Below, piece after piece: positions 40,323-50,959 of a stretch of 64,000 nt of DNA. Source of the stretch: Rhytidiadelphus loreus (taxonomy: Eukaryota > Streptophyta > Bryopsida > Hypnales > Hylocomiaceae); contig OX344762.1 in the NCBI GenBank assembly GCA_947034895.1, positions 19,758,760 to 19,822,759 on the forward strand, in the 5' to 3' direction. A model generated the notes under the pieces. That model saw nothing but the letters and a program-made list of their open reading frames with translations, did no database searches and was not told the origin of the DNA. The stretch's first letter is position 1, and each line of letters begins with the position of its first letter. The position numbers and the translations under genes were made by a program.

Positions 40323-41070
40323 TTTTGTGATTAAATTTCTCCAAGTTTTAATTCTAAGACTTATTGAAACTTACAAGACTAAATACCTTATTCCGCCTAC
40401 GCATTCAAAGTGTATTCAATGAACATTGAAAAATAAAAACAATTTTGTTTATTCTCTTCATTGAGACCTAAACCAATATATTATAGAAGGAAAATGTAAA
40501 AGTTGAGGTTTGTTCTGAAATGTAGACCACAAAAATTCGCAAAATGAAGCCTTCTTTTATCTAAAGGTATAATTTTCTTTAAGTTTGTATTTTAAATAAA
40601 TACAACATCTATAACTAACTTTACAAACTTGTACAATAAATTAATTTTTTTTACTCATGAAACTTACTTAAGTGCATGCATGGGATACTTGACAATGATT
40701 TATTAAGTGTTTGAACCTCCCTGTCAACTTTGATTATTAATGAAAGATAAAAATAATTAGTTTAAGCGTACTATTGATCATAGTCAGTGGAAGTGACTAT
40801 GACTATGATTCATACTAGTACCTAATTCAAGGAAAGGTCAATCATGATTTATACATTGCAATGTCATAGGACAATAATGGTGCAACTTGATGCCAATTAA
40901 ACGTCAGACTAATAATGTCTTCCATAGACACAATGAATGATAGACAATCATATTAAAATAGTGGAAAAACAATTCTTATAAATATTTGTTTTGGAAATAA
41001 AAATAGTACAATTGTAATTGTAATGCCCCTAAACCCATTGCGTAAGGCAATATTGATAATCATTCATTCA
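40323..41070. other. AT-rich spacer
   Basis: No gene is visible. No copy of the 21-bp palindrome occurs between 39394 and 43963. Confidence 0.4.
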
Positions 41071-41310
41071 GACAATAGTAAGGCTTAAACAACAAAAATC
41101 ATGTCCAACAATTTTCTAAACCCCAAATCATTAATGCCATGGAAGTTGCGTGAAAAAAAAAATAGAAATAAATTAATAGTTACGATTTAGACAATAGTAT
41201 TAAGGCCTACAAAACAAAAACCATGCCATACAATTTCCTAAACCCCAAATCATTAATGCTATGGAATTTGCGTAGGACACAATCAACGGAAATAAATTAA
41301 TAGTTACGTG
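41071..41310. repeat. Direct tandem duplication, about 120-bp unit
   Basis: 'gacaatagta', 'tctaaaccccaaatcatt', 'aatgc(c/t)atggaa.ttgcgt' and 'aaataaattaatagttacg' occur in the same order twice, starting near 41071 and 41190. Confidence 0.8.
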
Positions 41311-41394
41311 CAAGTTGCAAATGTGTAGGAGGTGTAGGATGCATGGCCGTCTCAAATAAACTTAAAGCACTACTAATTTTTTTTCTTTGAGATT

Positions 41395-41990
41395 TTGCAT
41401 ACTGTGGATTGGAAAAGATGTTGTGCAAGTTGCAATTATTCCTAAACTAATTCACATAAATATGCAATTCATGATCATTTTAATGACCTTGTACTTGAAA
41501 CTAAAAAATAAGGCAAGAATCAGCCCTTGTTAATACGATGTACTTCAATAACCAAAAAAATATAAAGTCATGAACTTCATTTAAAAAAAAATGAGAAACA
41601 TGTAAGTTGTGCAAGTTCCAATTATTCCTAAACTCACGAATTCAAAAAAATATATAATTGGTGGTCACTTTGAATGGCTTACTCCGTGAAATGGAAAATT
41701 GGTGCATGAACCTTGCCCTGTACTTTAATGTCCAACGAGTTGTAATCTCATGAAATTGACGTAAAGAAAAATTGGAAACACGTTGTGCAAGTTCCAATTA
41801 TTCCTAAACTCACGAATTCAAAAAAATATATAATTGGTGGTCACTTTAAATAACCTTCTCCTCTAAACTATAAATTAGGACTATAATATTGGAAACCATT
41901 TACTTTAAATAATGTTCCAAAATATATAAAGTCATGAAATTCGTAAAACTTGCAAACGAGTAGGAGGTGTAGGATCCGTGGCCTTCCGAA
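41395..41990. repeat. Tandem repeat, about 180-bp unit, three copies
   Basis: 'ttgtgcaagtt(c/g)caatta' starts near 41421, 41607 and 41783, each time followed by 'ttcctaaact' and a shared tail ('aaaaaaatatataattggtg' in the last two). A 'gtaggaggtgtaggat' motif flanks the block near 41325 and 41959. Non-coding. Confidence 0.8.
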
Positions 41991-42413
41991 TTAAATTCAA
42001 AGTAACCACTGTCTACTAACTTTTTTGCTAGACGTGTTACATGAGGTGGACCTTTTGTAAGGTTTTAGGGGAGAAATAAGAATGTCTGTGTTTTTAATCA
42101 TTTTTAAAAGTTAGGAGTTGAGGTTTATTAGCATGTAGAATTTTGATTCTAGTTTAGTATGTATAATTAGGACAAAAATGTATGTATTCATCTTCGAAAT
42201 CAGGGATGGAAGGATGAATCTTCTACAATTTTTTGCTTCCAATGAATTTTCTTGATTTTTATAACTAGATGTCGTCACACGGTTTCAAAAAGAGTTTAGG
42301 GTTTCTATGGTGGCCAATCTAATGTTGAAAAATTAATATTAAGAACCCAAATCTGAATAACTTGTTTACAAACTTGCATCACTAATAATTCTGCATTTTT
42401 GAGTAACTTGGAT
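41991..42413. other. AT-rich spacer
   Basis: No gene or clear repeat is seen. Confidence 0.4.
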
Positions 42414-42765
42414 TTTTAACCTACATTATCTCCAAACTTGTATCATGAACTTGCATCCGAACCTGCATTGCGACCATCCATTCATAATCTGCATTCCGAA
42501 CTTCCATATTGAACTTCTATTTTGAACTTGCATCCCAAAGCAACATTTAGAAATAGTATCGAATTTAGAATTTGCATTCGTAACTTTGCATCCAAACTTG
42601 TTTTCCGAGCCTGATCCGGAACCTACATTCCAAACTTGCATTGGTGGTTCGGCAACGCACACCTGTGTCCCGAACCTAGAACCCGAACAAATGTCCCGAA
42701 CGTGTATCCAACCCCGAACCTCCGATCCCGAACCACATTTGGCGACTCGGCGAAGGTTTGGGGGT
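42414..42765. repeat. Degenerate short tandem repeat, 'aacttgcatcc' type
   Basis: Variants of 'gaacttgcatcc', 'gaacctgcattc' and 'cccgaacct' follow each other for about 350 bases and become GC-richer to the right. The repeats give the minus-strand reading frame its recurring FGMQ/FGCK/FGT pattern, so I do not call that frame a gene. Confidence 0.6.
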
Positions 42766-43560
42766 TCATCACCCTCCGCGACTCGCGGAAGCAATTCTCC
42801 CCGCTGTCCTGCACGTCGTCCCGAGTCCGGTGTTCTTCCCGCCGCTTGCATTTCTCCCCGCTGTTCCTCCCATCGCTCCCGTCGTTGCTTCGCGCATGCT
42901 GTCCCCGCGTGGTAATCCCCAAGCTGTCCGTCGGTAAGTGAACACAATGTTTTCTTGTGCATCGTGATCTTCCGTGTGCAGTTGTTTCGGGGTTGGGTTG
43001 GGTATGGGATGAGTTCGGGTGTTGTGCAAGGTGTCTGATTTGAGTGTTTTTGGCGGTGTTTTTGAGTTGCATTGCAGGAAGTTCTACTTGTCGAAGGCGC
43101 AGTTTGTTGAGGATTTAATGGCAATGATTGTGTGGTGGGTTCAAGTAATCCTGGGAGTTTTATCTTGAGTGTTCATTTGTATTTTGTGTGCATCTTCATC
43201 TGCGGTGTTTTGGAGTGTTCTTCTCAAGAGCATAATTCTCGGCAGACCTTCATAAATTCTCGGCAGACCACCACACACGTTAGGAAGCTTGCAATTTGTG
43301 ATTATCGGAAGCTGAAGAGCTCCGTGTTTTATTCTGTGAATTTTTGCGGCCGTTCAGTTCTTCATCTGGATTCTTCCTCAGTTTGAGGTTCTCGCAAGTC
43401 AGGTCGCCTCAGCTTAGACGAGGTTCGCAGAAGAATTTCCAGTGTTGGTGGAGGTAGACGGCGTTCTCGTGCTGCTCCAGGAAGTCCAGGTTTGTTTGTT
43501 TTCTTTCTCTTTTCCTTACCTCGTTTCCACATGTGCTTACTATGCCAAGCCAAAGCACTT
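42766..43560. other. CpG-rich segment, possible exons or promoter
   Basis: A GC- and CpG-rich block with possible splice signals: GTAAGT after 'tccgtcg' at about 42934, and 'gcattgcag' ending near 43078 before a TTCTACTTGTCGAAGG stretch. Two copies of 'ttctcggcagacc' lie at 43237-43270. Overlapping frames on both strands show no domain. It may be the promoter or 5' exons of the right arm of the composite element. Confidence 0.3.
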
Positions 43561-43963
43561 ATTGTTCATTTCTTCAGTACATTGTAGTTACATTCTAGTT
43601 TAGGGATTAGGGTACAATGAGACAGGGAGGTACTTGTTTGTAGAGGTGCTTGTGAAAATCAGCAACTCAATTTACTTATGCAGTCTGTTTATTCCTGTTT
43701 TCAGCTATGTTCATGTCTCTGGCTTAGGGTTTACAAGTGTATTGTTGGTGTATTTCACGCATTGCCAATTCATGTTTAAGGTTGAGCTGAATGTCTGCAA
43801 CCAAACAGACCTACAAGAATCCAATTGCACTATACATACATTTAGGTTCAGGGTATGCATTATTGTAGGTTCAGGGTTTAAGAGCTAGGGTTTACGCAGG
43901 AGACATTGAAGTTTTAAGTGAAGATCACATAATTGAAAACACAATGCTCGGAATGAATGTAAA
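43561..43963. other. Spacer upstream of the right arm
   Basis: Contains several TTTAGG/AGGGTTT-like motifs (43713-43900) resembling plant telo-boxes. No gene is supported. Confidence 0.3.
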
Positions 43964-44576
43964 TTATCCTTGACTCGAAGGTAAATTAGAGTCGAGGATA
44001 ATCATTTCATGGTGTATGATATGTATGATATGCCAATTCAACAGTCCAGTCTTCAAATCGATTACCCTCGAGTCGAAGATAAAAGACAGGCAATATAAAA
44101 CCCAGCAACAGACCTAGAATATCACAATAATTTTAACATTACCTTGCTCACCATCGGGTTTACGGCATTAAATAGAAGTAGAAATGCTCTTCTAAAATAG
44201 AAAATATTGAATGCAACAATTTTTAACATATAATATCATGCAATCAAGTTACCTTCAAGACGAAGATAACATGATAAAAACAAAAAATACAGAGGAAATG
44301 CCTCCACTATTAGTCGGTCAATAAATTCAAGTACTAAATTTTAATTAATGGGGAATGACAATTAAAATGCTAAACACCATAAATATATTTTGAGGTCATG
44401 AAATTCGTGAACACAAATGTAATAAACACGACATTAAAACATTACAATGATTGAGCAATTTATCTTCGCCTCGAAGATAATTCTGAAGTATCTAGTTACA
44501 TACCATATTGCCGCCGCCATTAGTAAGTGCTCCAAACATTCTATGCACAACTAAATTACCCTCGACTCGAAGATAA
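43964..44576. repeat. Cluster of five 21-bp palindromes plus one half-site before the NGQHS gene
   Basis: Copies start at 43964, 44062, 44249, 44460 and 44556. A right half-site (attagagtcgaggataa) directly follows the first, ending near 44001. The last copy ends 43 bases before the ATG of the large gene. Arms follow the consensus given for 38328-39393. Confidence 0.93.
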
Positions 44577-46029
44577 CTAACAGTGGCCCCTAATTCTGTA
44601 GACTTGACAACGCAACAATATGGTGGAAGGAGCAGATTATAACTACTCCAACACGCAGGCATTCATGGAACCATTTATAAATCCGCTTGGAGATGAGCCC
44701 TTCATTGAAGAAATGCCAGAGACATTTGGAGACCTTTGGCAGTTCAAGGAGCATGTAACCGCGTGGTCATTTGGCTTGAACCGGTTTCAAGACTTCGTCC
44801 ATCCACGGTACCGTGTCCAAAATCAGTTGGATTTCTTCCCATGGCATCTTCAAGAGAAGGTCACGAACATTGAATCCGCTCGCGAGAACTTCGTCGTCAT
44901 CGTGCTGCAGGAGGTACGCGAAGATGGCATAGACGGGGAGCACATTCACTCAATCGTAATGGATGTGAACGCAGGGAGGTTGAAGTTTGACATGGAGGAG
45001 TTGGAGTCATTTCTCCAAATTACAAAGTTAGACTACCTCATCAACACATTTAGAACTGCCAAATACATACCATGGACTGATGGAACCGCCAAAGTAAACT
45101 GCCGCCGGCTTCTCAACATTTGGAAATCCATGGACAAGCATGCTCAACAATATGTGAAGTCACGACCGCCTATAGGTAAAAAAATGAAAAAGAAGCAGAG
45201 GCCATCTCTTGAGGGGCAGCCTAGTGGGTTAGCTCCCCTATTGTCAGGCAGCACAGCCACCGGTCAGGGACAAGTTCGGTCAGAGCTGCGCAAACGTGCA
45301 GCGACTCAATCCGTTGACGCAACTGGAGCTGCCACAGTAACCGCTGCTGGAAGCTCAGGATCAGCTCTGACGAATGTTGCGTAGCCAAAGGAACCCATGA
45401 GTCCCAAGGATGACGCTGATAAGTTTGGCCGCATTCAGCGAGACTTATGGGCTATGCACAGAGGTTGCTACATTCTGGGTCAAGATCCGAAAGTCGTCGA
45501 TATAAAGCAGTGCATCCTAGCGAGAGACGACTATGTCATTCGTGGTATGGAGGACCGGATTTTAGAATCCGTGAAGCGCAACCTCATTGCGTTGGGCCAC
45601 ATTCGGGAGCGTCAACGATTGTGTCTGACTCAAGTGGACAAACGCAACAATCTCCTGAAGGAGCTGCCCAAGAAATGGGAGGAGATAAAGGATGGGAAGT
45701 TCATGATCATCAATGGTCAGCATAGTGTGCAAGCTTCTAAGGATTTGCAAAAAGAAAAGTGTTGTGAGCAACGTCGAGTTGAACTCAAGACTTGGGAAGC
45801 GTACATTGTGTGGACCCTTGATTCATCGAAATTGGTGAATATATCGGAGTTCTACAATTCGACAAATCACCTAGACCACGCCCAACCAACATGAAGGAGC
45901 CAAATCATAAGCTCCCGCAACGTCTGGATCAATTGCCTCCGACCGACTCTCTTTGCCAAAGAGCCGGTAAAGCGAAGAAATGCATCCGTTCTTAGCGAAG
46001 GGCAATGGAAGATATGTTTTCCTGCCCAT

Positions 46030-46150
46030 TTACCCTCGACTCGAAGGTAAATTTCTCAGTTCTACGAGCACTTCTATTGATTCATTCGTTTACTAGTTCG
46101 GCTTTCTATGAAATTGCGAATGAGTTGCATTATCTTCGAGTCGAAGATAA
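46030..46150. repeat. Two 21-bp palindromes inside intron 1 of the NGQHS gene
   Basis: Copies at 46030-46050 and 46130-46150, 79 bases apart, between the decayed donor at 46012 and the acceptor ending at 46194. The first contains TCGAAGGTAA, which looks like a 5' splice site (AAG/GTAA). Confidence 0.93.
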
Positions 46151-47526
46151 TTGCAGAAGTACTCTAAGCTCACAGACTGCCTTTTTTGCTGCAGAGTTTC
46201 ACTAATGCAGTGGTTAAACGATTCCAAAATATTAATCCCAAGAAGGAAGGCAAGAATGTAAAACATGCCGGAGATCTCAAGAGCGAGATCAAGATTATCA
46301 CCCTTCGTGATGATATTTGGAGGCTCTGGAAGGAGTTCCTCACCAAGTACCCCGAGGGCTATCTTGTCGAGCCTGTCACCCGGCATCTCTTTCGGGACTT
46401 GGATGACTTCAGTCGGAAGTCATTCTTCTTGAAGAGAGAGTTCTTCAAGCATTTGGGTCACTTCATGGACTGCAATCTCGAGACTTTTGCAAAGCACCTC
46501 CTCAATCTAACCGAAGATCGAAGGCTGAAGCACCCGAAGGTATCCGTCGGCAAGACAAAATATCTTGTCCCGGATAACCAAACAACGCAAGACTGGGTAG
46601 AGCGAAGAAAAAAGAAGAAAATCATCCATGAGGAGTTCATGACAATAAAACCCAATCTGAAACTGCGTGATGAAAACAACGACACAGACTTGACTGTCTG
46701 GAGGTCGTGGAAGAAGAGGCACAACTTCTCGTCGTCAATGTGGGACTTCCTCCTATCCTACCCAAAGCCGTCATACTTCAGTAAACGGCTTACAAACGAC
46801 GCTAAGTTGAAGTGGGCCAAGGATCTTGGCGAAAAGTTTGCAAACGAGGCAACGATGTTTGAGAGGTTTATGAAGTTCAAATATCGCCTCGAAAAACAAA
46901 CTGGCGGATTTGAGTTCAGGGGCTTGGACGCGAAGTCCAGAGCGCTAGTCACCACTGGAATGTACAATTACATTAGTCGGCGGCTTCGCCTCGCCATACT
47001 GGACGTCAGATACATGAGCAGGCCCGCCGTCCCTGATAACACGTCGAATTTGGATCCGTTCCTAGAGTACGTGGCTGGCAGTCTGGAGCCCCAAGTGATA
47101 GAGGCAAGTGTCTGGCTCTGGATTCTCGGCGGAGAAGAGGACTTCAACGCCGCATACAAGTTCGTGACGGTCGATATGCCGGACTTCGACATCGTGAAGT
47201 CCGTTTATATTGCATCCTGCGCGGAGCGATTGGACAGTGTGTCCAATCGGTTTAAAACCGCTCCTGACGTGCGTATGCTCTTCCTCTTTAAGAGAGGTGA
47301 TAGGCATGCCAACCGAGTGCGCGACAGAGTGAAGGCGGAATACCGTCCTGCCGAAATCCTATATTACCAGGAAAGTAGGTATAACAACGAGGCAAAGTGG
47401 AGGATATATGCCTACAAACTCCGAATGGAGTTCTACATCGAGATGCTCTAGTGCTTTGCAATTCCTGAGGAAAATGTCTTGGGTATTTTTGCTGGAGCAA
47501 AGATTGCGTTGGCGGCGAAGGTGCGT

Positions 47527-47783
47527 TTATCTTCGACTCGAAGATACTGAGTGACACCTTCTGATGCTAATCTCATTTAATTATTCTCATCTAAAGGCAA
47601 TCCTTTATCTTCATCTCGACCGTAATAGCTCTCATGAATCCTGCACCCTAAACTTCGTGTGTTGTTGTCTACTGGACTTGACTCTCCTGAGTTTCCCGAT
47701 AACTTGTATGAAAATGCTAATTGCGGTATTGCAGATCTTGTGCAATTTTGTAGGTCCGTAGTTTATCTTCATCTCGAAGATAA
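47527..47783. repeat. Three 21-bp palindromes inside intron 2 of the NGQHS gene
   Basis: Copies at 47527-47547, 47605-47625 and 47763-47783. The first begins only six bases after the donor (AAG/GTGCGT); the third ends 40 bases before the acceptor (ttttcag at 47823). The middle copy is the most diverged. Confidence 0.92.
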
Positions 47784-48938
47784 ATTCTGCAATCTAACAT
47801 TTGCGTGTTTACATGGTTTTCAGATGTTCGGGTCATACTATTATGGCCTGGTCGATACCGACATGGGTACGGTGCATCGTGCTATGACCAAATCAGCTGA
47901 GTACTTGGATTTGAATGATTTCCTGCATTCAAATTCACCGTACTCGGTCAAGTACTTGAGGCCTCTATACATCGAAGCGCCTGTACTCACATCTATTTCT
48001 CCACCCTCGGAAGAGGACCTTTAGTCTCCCATTATCAGTAGTGATGAGACTAATAGTGCAGCTGAGGAGGGGCGGAATGGAAGTGGTGACGAGGGGGATA
48101 AGTTAGGGAGTGGGCATGGCGGCGACTCACCTAGTTCAGAACCAACTGACTTATCCAGAGATTCGATGCCTCCGGTGGATGCTAGGGACGCGGGAAGAAA
48201 TGACGAGTCACCCCCTCAAGAACATAGGGTCTCTGACGTTGGCATCGGAGGCCTAGACGAGTATGGCACCAACGCCGATGCCATAGTGCGATGGGAAGCT
48301 CAACCTCGATTGGATGGTGAATTGCCCAACCGTGTGGTCGAAGATATCGAGATGGATACGGAGTTCCAAGAGCAGCAACGCCTGGAGCATTTGCGAGAGA
48401 GCCGCAAGTTGGAGAAGAAGTTTGCTTCGAAGACCTCTATAGGCGCCGAGGGTCAGAGTCGTCAGGGTCGCGAGGGTGCAAGAAAGTTGAAGTCGAAGGT
48501 CGAGCGTGTCGTGGAAAATCTCAACGATATCGACTTAGACACGCTCCCGCACTCGTCGGATTTCGATGACAGTGACAACGACGACGCAAACATTCCCAAA
48601 GTCCCTCCAACTCCCATCCCCGGAAAGATTCAGACCGGCTGGTGGCAGGCGATGGTGGAGAGGAAGGCAGCGAAGAGGATGGCAGTCCAAGAAGAGTTGA
48701 ACAAAAAGGACAAGCAGATAGCAGATGCTCTCCTCGCCAGCAAGGAATCAGAGGCCAAGAGCCAGGCCACAACGGAACAGCTAGAGGTCCTGGAAAAACA
48801 AATGCACGACTTCTTTGCATTTAAGGTATCCCAAACAGCTCCAGTTCCGAGCCTGCCACCCTCAAAGACTGCCAATATCCCCCCTCCCTCCACACCGGGT
48901 CTATCGTAGCAGGCCCGTGAACTGGTCTCCGGGATCAT

Positions 48939-49079
48939 GGATCCTCGACTCGAGGGTACTCCATCCGAGAATCCTCCACCTGCAAAGGCAGGTGATGGAC
49001 TCGATCCTGGGAATCGTCTTGTTCCCTCTCCGACATCAGCTGGTCAAGTTCCTGGGATTTATCCTTGAGTCGAGGATAA
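48939..49079. repeat. Two 21-bp palindromes inside coding exon 3
   Basis: Copies at 48939-48959 and 49059-49079. Both are read in the same codon register (CCT CGA CTC GAG and CCT TGA GTC GAG), within a Pro/Ser-rich stretch. In the second, TGA stands where the consensus gives CGA, so this stop is best explained by C-to-T change at a CpG. Confidence 0.9.
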
Positions 49080-49434
49080 ATCTGAAGTGGGACCTTCTGT
49101 GCCCCTAGATGAAAGGGTTGGTGATGCTTCCATGGATGCTGCATAGTGCACACCGTCCAAGCCGGAGATTGAAGACACGACTCCTGCTGGTATTGCCGAC
49201 CAGGAACAAGTCGACTATGGCGACTACGACGACTTCCTGCAGGACAATACTATCAACAGGGGGGACGAAATTCCTTCTGAAGCACCATCGCAGGATGGAA
49301 GAGATCAGCAGCCTGACGGCTCGGTGGAGGTATGCTCCCCTGATTTCATTATACTTTCTTAACCTCTGTACATTATCAGTGCATAGAGGTCACCTCTTCT
49401 TTGTCGATCCCGTAGTCTCCGCATTCTGATCTGA

Positions 49435-49455
49435 TTATCTTCGACTCGAGGGTAA
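49435..49455. repeat. 21-bp palindrome inside intron 3 of the NGQHS gene
   Basis: A copy with only small arm differences, between the donor at 49330 (GTATGC) and the acceptor ending at 49518. Confidence 0.92.
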
Positions 49456-49662
49456 AATTAACGGATGTGGGTGAGTCGCTCTTCTTGTCACTTATACTCT
49501 ATGCATTTTGCTTGACAGGACGGTCCTCTTTGATTGTTTGGCGTTGAAATCCTGATGAAGTCGTTTTCGCAATGCCCCGTGTAGACTAGTGTAGCATAGC
49601 AATCACTTGTGATGTTTTCCGGCCTCAAATGTGGGTGGCATCGTTGAAATGTATCTCTCTAA

Positions 49663-49684
49663 TATTTGTAAATAAATATGTATG
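49663..49684 (+). terminator. Putative 3' processing signal of the NGQHS gene
   Basis: ATTTGTAAATAAATATGTAT combines a TGTAA upstream element and an AATAAA signal as in plant 3' ends. The identical 20-mer recurs after the neighbouring gene at 50813. It is 130 bases after the final stop. Confidence 0.6.
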
Positions 49685-49745
49685 CGATTCAGTTTCCATA
49701 CGCGTCAATCTAATTGCATTTTCCTGACAATGTTATGTTGCTCAG

Positions 49746-50731
49746 CCAATCATTCCTAGAAGTTTGCACCGCCCGATGGCAATGAAAGCTTTTCCTAAGG
49801 GGAGCAAACAGTCGATTAGTGGATTTCAATGTTCCTTCCCATTGTCTGGCTCACCTGATTCTGCATTCAAACAGGTAACTCCATTTCTATGTTGTCTTGA
49901 TTTAATCAGGTAGGATTTGAGGGAATCGGAGAACTCGTGCCGCGGAATGTCTCGCCCGTAGTGCCTGACCGGAGGAAGTGGTTGAATATAGTGTTCGACC
50001 TAAATGGAATCTTGTGCCATTGCGAGCCCAGATCATACTCTAAAAGATTTAAGCAGTATAGTGTCGAACAAAATAATCTCTGTCACTTGAACCCCACCCT
50101 CGTAAGACCCAAGGCGGTATTCACCAGGCAAAATCTGTGCGACTTCCTACATGAGGTCTCGGAGATCACGGCGAGGGTCGTTGTCTGGTCGTCCATGAAG
50201 CACTCCACTACGGAGATGGTAGTGGAGCACCTATTCAAGGGGATCAGGGCCCCCTTCAAAGTTCTGGGTCAGGACCATTGCAGAAAGATTGAGACCATCT
50301 GGGGGACTTTCTTCCACTTCGATAAGAAGCCGGTCTTCCTGAAGGTCCTGGCCGAGCAGGTATTCACGATGGTGGGTGGGGATGACGCCTTCACCAAAGA
50401 CAACACCCTTCTCATCGACGACTCTCCCGAAAAGAGTGTCTGCAATGAGAAGGGGAATGCCATATTCCTTCGCTCCTAGCGTCATAGTCATCGGCTGGAC
50501 AACTTCCTCATGGGGGAACTTCTGCCGTGGCTCGGGCGTCTGGAAATGGAGTGTGAACCCGGTCGCCTGCGGGAGTATGTGCAGGTCAACCGGTTAGGGG
50601 AAAGGCCGTTGGCCTATGTATCCGAGTATGTCCAAGGCATTGTCTCGGCAATGAGAGATTCCGCACAGAATCTTGGCTCGCGTTTCGAAACTTCTTGGGT
50701 TCGATGTAGTTATAGAGCCCGATGGACATAG
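49746..50731 (+). pseudogene. FCP1/NLI-type HAD domain protein of the composite element
   Basis: Predicted HAD-fold protein related to CTD phosphatases. Exons 49746-49874 (ATG 49776) and 49910-50731 join in frame over an unusually short 35-base intron. Motifs: LNIVFDLNGILCHC (motif I, nucleophile Asp; the usual second Asp is Asn), VVWSSMKHSTTE (motif II) and TLLIDDSPEKSVCN (motif III, DD), then FLMGELLPWL. An in-frame TAG at 50477-50479 splits it, and the coding pattern continues to TAG at 50729, then TAG at 50741 and TAA at 50756. DLNG in place of DLD/DLDE is, from memory, common in one plant subfamily. It suggests reduced catalysis or a binding role. It is followed by the same 3' signal as the upstream gene. 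The job in the element is unknown; a link to RNA polymerase II or to nuclear envelope control is only an inference from the family. Confidence 0.7.
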
Positions 50732-50812
50732 GCCTTAGACTAGTCTTCTGCCCCGTAATCCGAACACTGCACATTTTGTAATTTGTGATTGTATATTCTG
50801 TACATTTGTATC

Positions 50813-50834
50813 ATTTGTAAATAAATATGTATCC
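50813..50834 (+). terminator. Putative 3' processing signal of the HAD gene
   Basis: The same ATTTGTAAATAAATATGTAT as at 49663, 82 bases after the first possible final stop. Confidence 0.6.
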
Positions 50835-50959
50835 AGTTCGGAATTTACATTAAAAAGTTGCGCGTTTCTGCCGTCTTGGATTTGAGTTCATGTCGTTTGG
50901 ATTGGGCCTTTTGGGGGGAGAATGTATAGGAAACTTGTGTAATTTCTATTGTCTTGCAG

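Larger units (their letters stand above)
44620..49533 (+). pseudogene. Large element-borne gene with NGQHS (ParB/DGQHR-like) motif, four exons, seven in-frame stops
   Basis: Exons 44620-46011, 46195-47520, 47824-49329 and 49519-49533, all phase 0, give about 1412 codons. The frame is broken by TAG at 45382, 47449, 48022, 48907 and 49144 and by TGA at 45892 and 49066, yet coding character continues across each and the model needs no frameshift. Exon 1 holds a folded N-terminal part, a Ser/Ala/Thr-rich linker, and FMIINGQHSVQASKDL with WEAYIVWTLDSSKLVNIS and FYNSTNH. This resembles DGQHR/ParB-Srx fold proteins; the match is by motif only. Exon 2 is a 400-residue K/R/F-rich domain I do not recognise. 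Exon 3 is mostly disordered, acidic and Pro/Ser-rich with a coiled-coil-like KEE stretch. The intron 1 donor reads ATATGT where GTATGT would be expected. Every intron contains 21-bp palindromes. A TGTAAATAAA-type 3' signal follows at 49663. Confidence 0.65.

Noticed and set aside
42426..43124. 232-codon minus-strand frame
   Set aside because: Its C-terminal half is only the translation of the degenerate 'aacttgcatcc' repeats, and the rest has no domain and competes with frames on the other strand.
45780..46005. A frameshift near the end of exon 1 of the NGQHS gene, because another frame also looks open there
   Set aside because: The original frame keeps the WEAYIVWTLD and FYNSTNH motifs and rejoins exon 2 in phase; the alternative frame needs its own stop and gives no motif.
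44620..50731. Genome-wide reassignment of TAG to an amino acid
   Set aside because: The glycosyltransferase and FAM136A-like genes end in TAG at the expected protein ends, so TAG works as a stop in this genome.
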